From the NCBI GenBank assembly GCA_026413225.1, contig CM048557.1, forward strand, positions 57,836,987 to 57,900,986: a stretch of DNA of 64,000 bases. Reading direction: 5' to 3'. This document shows, piece after piece, positions 61,781 to 64,000 of the stretch. The stretch's first letter is position 1, and each line of letters begins with the position of its first letter. Source of the DNA: Otis tarda. Its lineage: Eukaryota > Chordata > Aves > Otidiformes > Otididae. The notes under the pieces are model-generated. The model worked only from the letters and a program-made list of their open reading frames with translations. It had not been told where the DNA came from and made no database searches. A program made the position numbers and the translations under genes.

Positions 61781-62000
61781 AACCTGGATACTTATTGCTT
61801 TGGGAAGGGCAGCCTGCGAGCCCGCACGGAGGTGAACGTGTGCTGGGAAGGAGACCGGGCAGGGCGCAGGGAGGTGGCACCCCAGGCTGCAGCACCCACC
61901 CCAGCTCACCGCAACTCTGCAGGAAATTTCTGGCTTCCAGGGAAGAGAGGTGGCCAGGATAGAGATCTGTGGTGCAGACCCAAGGCAGCTTCTGCAGTGG
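61781..62000. other. Local GC-rich patch in AT-rich DNA
   Basis: About 200 bp of higher GC with about nine CpG, flanked by very AT-rich sequence. It yields overlapping short frames on both strands. No motif or repeat family is identified. Confidence 0.4.
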
Positions 62001-62547
62001 TTGTGAAATCACACTCCTAAGTCCCCTTATGAAACTAGCCTTTGCTTTTATAGAAAGGTTTTTAAAGTATACCAAGTTAGAAAGCAACACAGTTTCTAGT
62101 TTAATTTGAAATAAAAGGTTTGTTATAGCCAAAAAATGATAGTTTTGATTTTATTAATCCCAAATAGTTCGATTTTTCTGCTTTCTCTAAGAGAAATAAA
62201 TCACCATTATATGCTGATTTCTGCTTATGGTTGTTTATTGTAGTGTGGTGGTTTGTTCTGCTTTCGGGTGTCATTAACACCCAAGAAATAAATCAGAGTT
62301 TCTGAATAAACTTTTCATTGTCAGATTTGACTGAGATTTAATCCTCAGCATTGTTAAAAAGGCTTTTCTTTTCATGGAAGCGCCTTGTTAGGAAGTACAG
62401 CATGTGGATAGTGAAAACTTAGAGATTGTAGTTGTCTCTTGTTACTACTCTTTTCCCTTCTCCTTCTGTCGTATGGAGCTGTCTAGGGCTTGGGGTGAGG
62501 TTTCCTGTAAGCGTAGTGATTCGTTTGAAAAGGGTGAGCAGAGGAGG

Positions 62548-62640
62548 AACTGTGCTGCAGCCTGGTCTGGAGCTCCTGGGTCTGATTCTGGTTTCACCGC
62601 TCACCTTCATGGTGACTTTGGGTGAGTTTTATCATGTCAC
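62548..62640 (+). mobile_element. MIR (CORE-SINE) remnant
   Basis: GGTCTGGAGCTCCTGGGTCTGATTCTGGTTTCACCGCTCACCTTCATGGTGACTTTGGGTGAGTTTTATCA matches plus-strand MIR (GGAGTCAGGAGACCTGGGTTCGAATCCCGGCTCTGCCACTTACTAGCTGTGTGACCTTGGGCAAGTTACTTA) in order with substitutions and small indels. Confidence 0.55.
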
Positions 62641-64000
62641 CAACTGGAAACAACTGCACTGCAAATAACTGTAGCATTTAGTCTTGGGTGGTGTAGTCTA
62701 ATGTCTCTGTGCAATGGAAAGTTTGGGCTTTCTGTGCAGGAAGATTGCTTCAGAGCTGACAGCAAGATGGAAGAAGCTCATTAGAATAGTCAAAAAAACC
62801 CACCCTCAGTAATACCAACATGCTAAGAACTACCACAAACCACATAAGTTTCCTCTTGTGCTTCTTCACTTGCACTTCCCAAGCAAAGACATCACATCAG
62901 CCAAGAGTCAAATAATTAAAGGCACTCTTATACGGTGTCCCTGAGAGATGTCAACAGAGAGGAGTCCTGTTTGGTGGACAGTGGTGCATCTGGGAGAGGG
63001 GGAAGGATTCTCTTCTCTGTTCCCTTCCCTGTTTCTGGAAGATGCTATGGGACTGTCATAGTGATGGTCCCAATTTAATTCAAACAAAATTGAAAAATCG
63101 AGGCTGCATGTGGCAGAATTAGTTTGTTCTCACTCAACTCTGCTCCAAAGGAAAAGCTCCAGAAGGTCATTGGGCACTTGAAGAGGCTTCATATCTAGAA
63201 AGATCTTGCTGGCAGTGGAGTCGCTGCTCCATTGGGAACATGGGGCATTCTGACAGTATTCAAGGCAGCAGTATCCCATACAGAAAGCAGCAGAGGAGTC
63301 CATACAGAGAGGACAGCATACATGAAAAGGCTGAGATTTCACAGAAGGAATTGGTTTTTTTGTAGGGTTTGTCTAAAGTTTTACTTTCTCCTTTGTAAAA
63401 ATTACTCATAATCTCTACAATAGCAGCTTTTACCTGTTTAGGGCACACCTCACGATGATGCCACACTGCTGTGATTTTCTTTCTGGGCTTTTTATTTCTT
63501 GTTTTCATATCTAAAATTTCTACTTAAACAAACATAGCTTGATGGAAACTATCAATAACCCTTGGTTTGCGGGAGGAGGAGAGCCTTTCTGTTGACAGTA
63601 AGGTGAGTGAGGTGCAGGTTCAGACACTGGATTTGGTGCGGATGTGTGATGTGGCTGCAAAATGAATGTCTGAGACGGGCAAAAGGATCTCTGGGGAGAA
63701 GAGGTGGATATAGAAAAGGCATAGATGGAGATATCATGCAAAATCCTCAGAAATGCCTGCAATGCAGAAGGGAAATCTTTGTTGCTGGAGGGAGCTTACC
63801 ATCAGATTGAATAACCATGATGGTTATTCACTCTTTGAGACCATAACAAGGGATACAAAATTACACATCTAATTCATCCTGTCCTGAAATTTACCCTTCA
63901 ATCTGCAAAAATGAAACAAGAACTGGTGACTTTTCAATATGTATTGAATATTTTATTATAATATCTACTGTGCCTAGAACAACCTTGCTAAAAAACTCCA
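62641..64000. other. Non-coding stretch to the window end
   Basis: Unique sequence with short frames only. A 10-bp-arm palindrome is at 63809-63829. No gene or LINE is recognised. Confidence 0.5.
63809..63829. repeat. Palindrome with 10-bp arms and one-base centre
   Basis: GAATAACCAT, a single G, then the exact reverse complement ATGGTTATTC. A possible symmetric protein-binding site; no factor is named with confidence. Confidence 0.7.

Noticed and set aside
1-64000. CRISPR array, operon or phage-like system
   Set aside because: No regularly spaced repeats with unique spacers, no tightly packed genes and only eukaryotic repeats are present.

Overview
This is nuclear DNA from a vertebrate, almost certainly a bird. 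Every confidently recognisable interspersed repeat is of an avian type: eight 3'-end fragments of CR1 LINEs (no L1, no Alu-like SINE) and one solo ERVL-type LTR of the kind common in bird genomes. The recognisable CR1 plus LTR content is only about 6% of the window, which fits a bird. The species cannot be told from the sequence. There are no operons, CRISPR arrays, rRNA genes or convincing tRNA genes.

No intact protein-coding gene can be supported. The one strong gene signal is a CpG island at about 10.88-11.87 kb, with GC boxes, a (CA)10 tract, GGTCCC hexamer repeats, a 15-codon upstream ORF in good context and a consensus splice donor (GTGAGT at 11471). I read it as the promoter and first, mostly untranslated exon of a plus-strand gene I cannot name. 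The remaining 52 kb would then be mainly its first intron. A weak candidate second exon lies at 25799-25875, behind a strong polypyrimidine tract.

Layout: 1-9.7 kb is AT-rich non-coding DNA with a small CpG-dense patch at 4.05-4.28 kb and a CRE-like palindrome at 5391. At 9.69-10.35 kb is a CR1 fragment. At 10.36-10.83 kb is G-rich DNA with a short-loop G-quadruplex motif. The CpG island and first exon follow at 10.88-11.87 kb. From 11.9 to 64 kb is putative intron: CR1 copies at 15.3, 18.6, 26.7, 30.2, 32.0, 32.8 and 47.6 kb, the solo LTR at 17.0 kb, scattered MIR/CORE-SINE-like remnants, microsatellites and short duplications, and a second CpG-dense patch at 37.08-37.48 kb with RFX X-box-like motifs.

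The longer open reading frames are either CR1 reverse-transcriptase remnants or chance frames in GC-rich DNA. I found no previously undescribed gene system. The items most worth checking are the unassigned promoter and exon, the candidate exon at 25.8 kb, the CpG-dense patch at 37.2 kb, the near-identical inverted CR1 pair at 27 and 32 kb, and the internally deleted CR1 at 30.2 kb.
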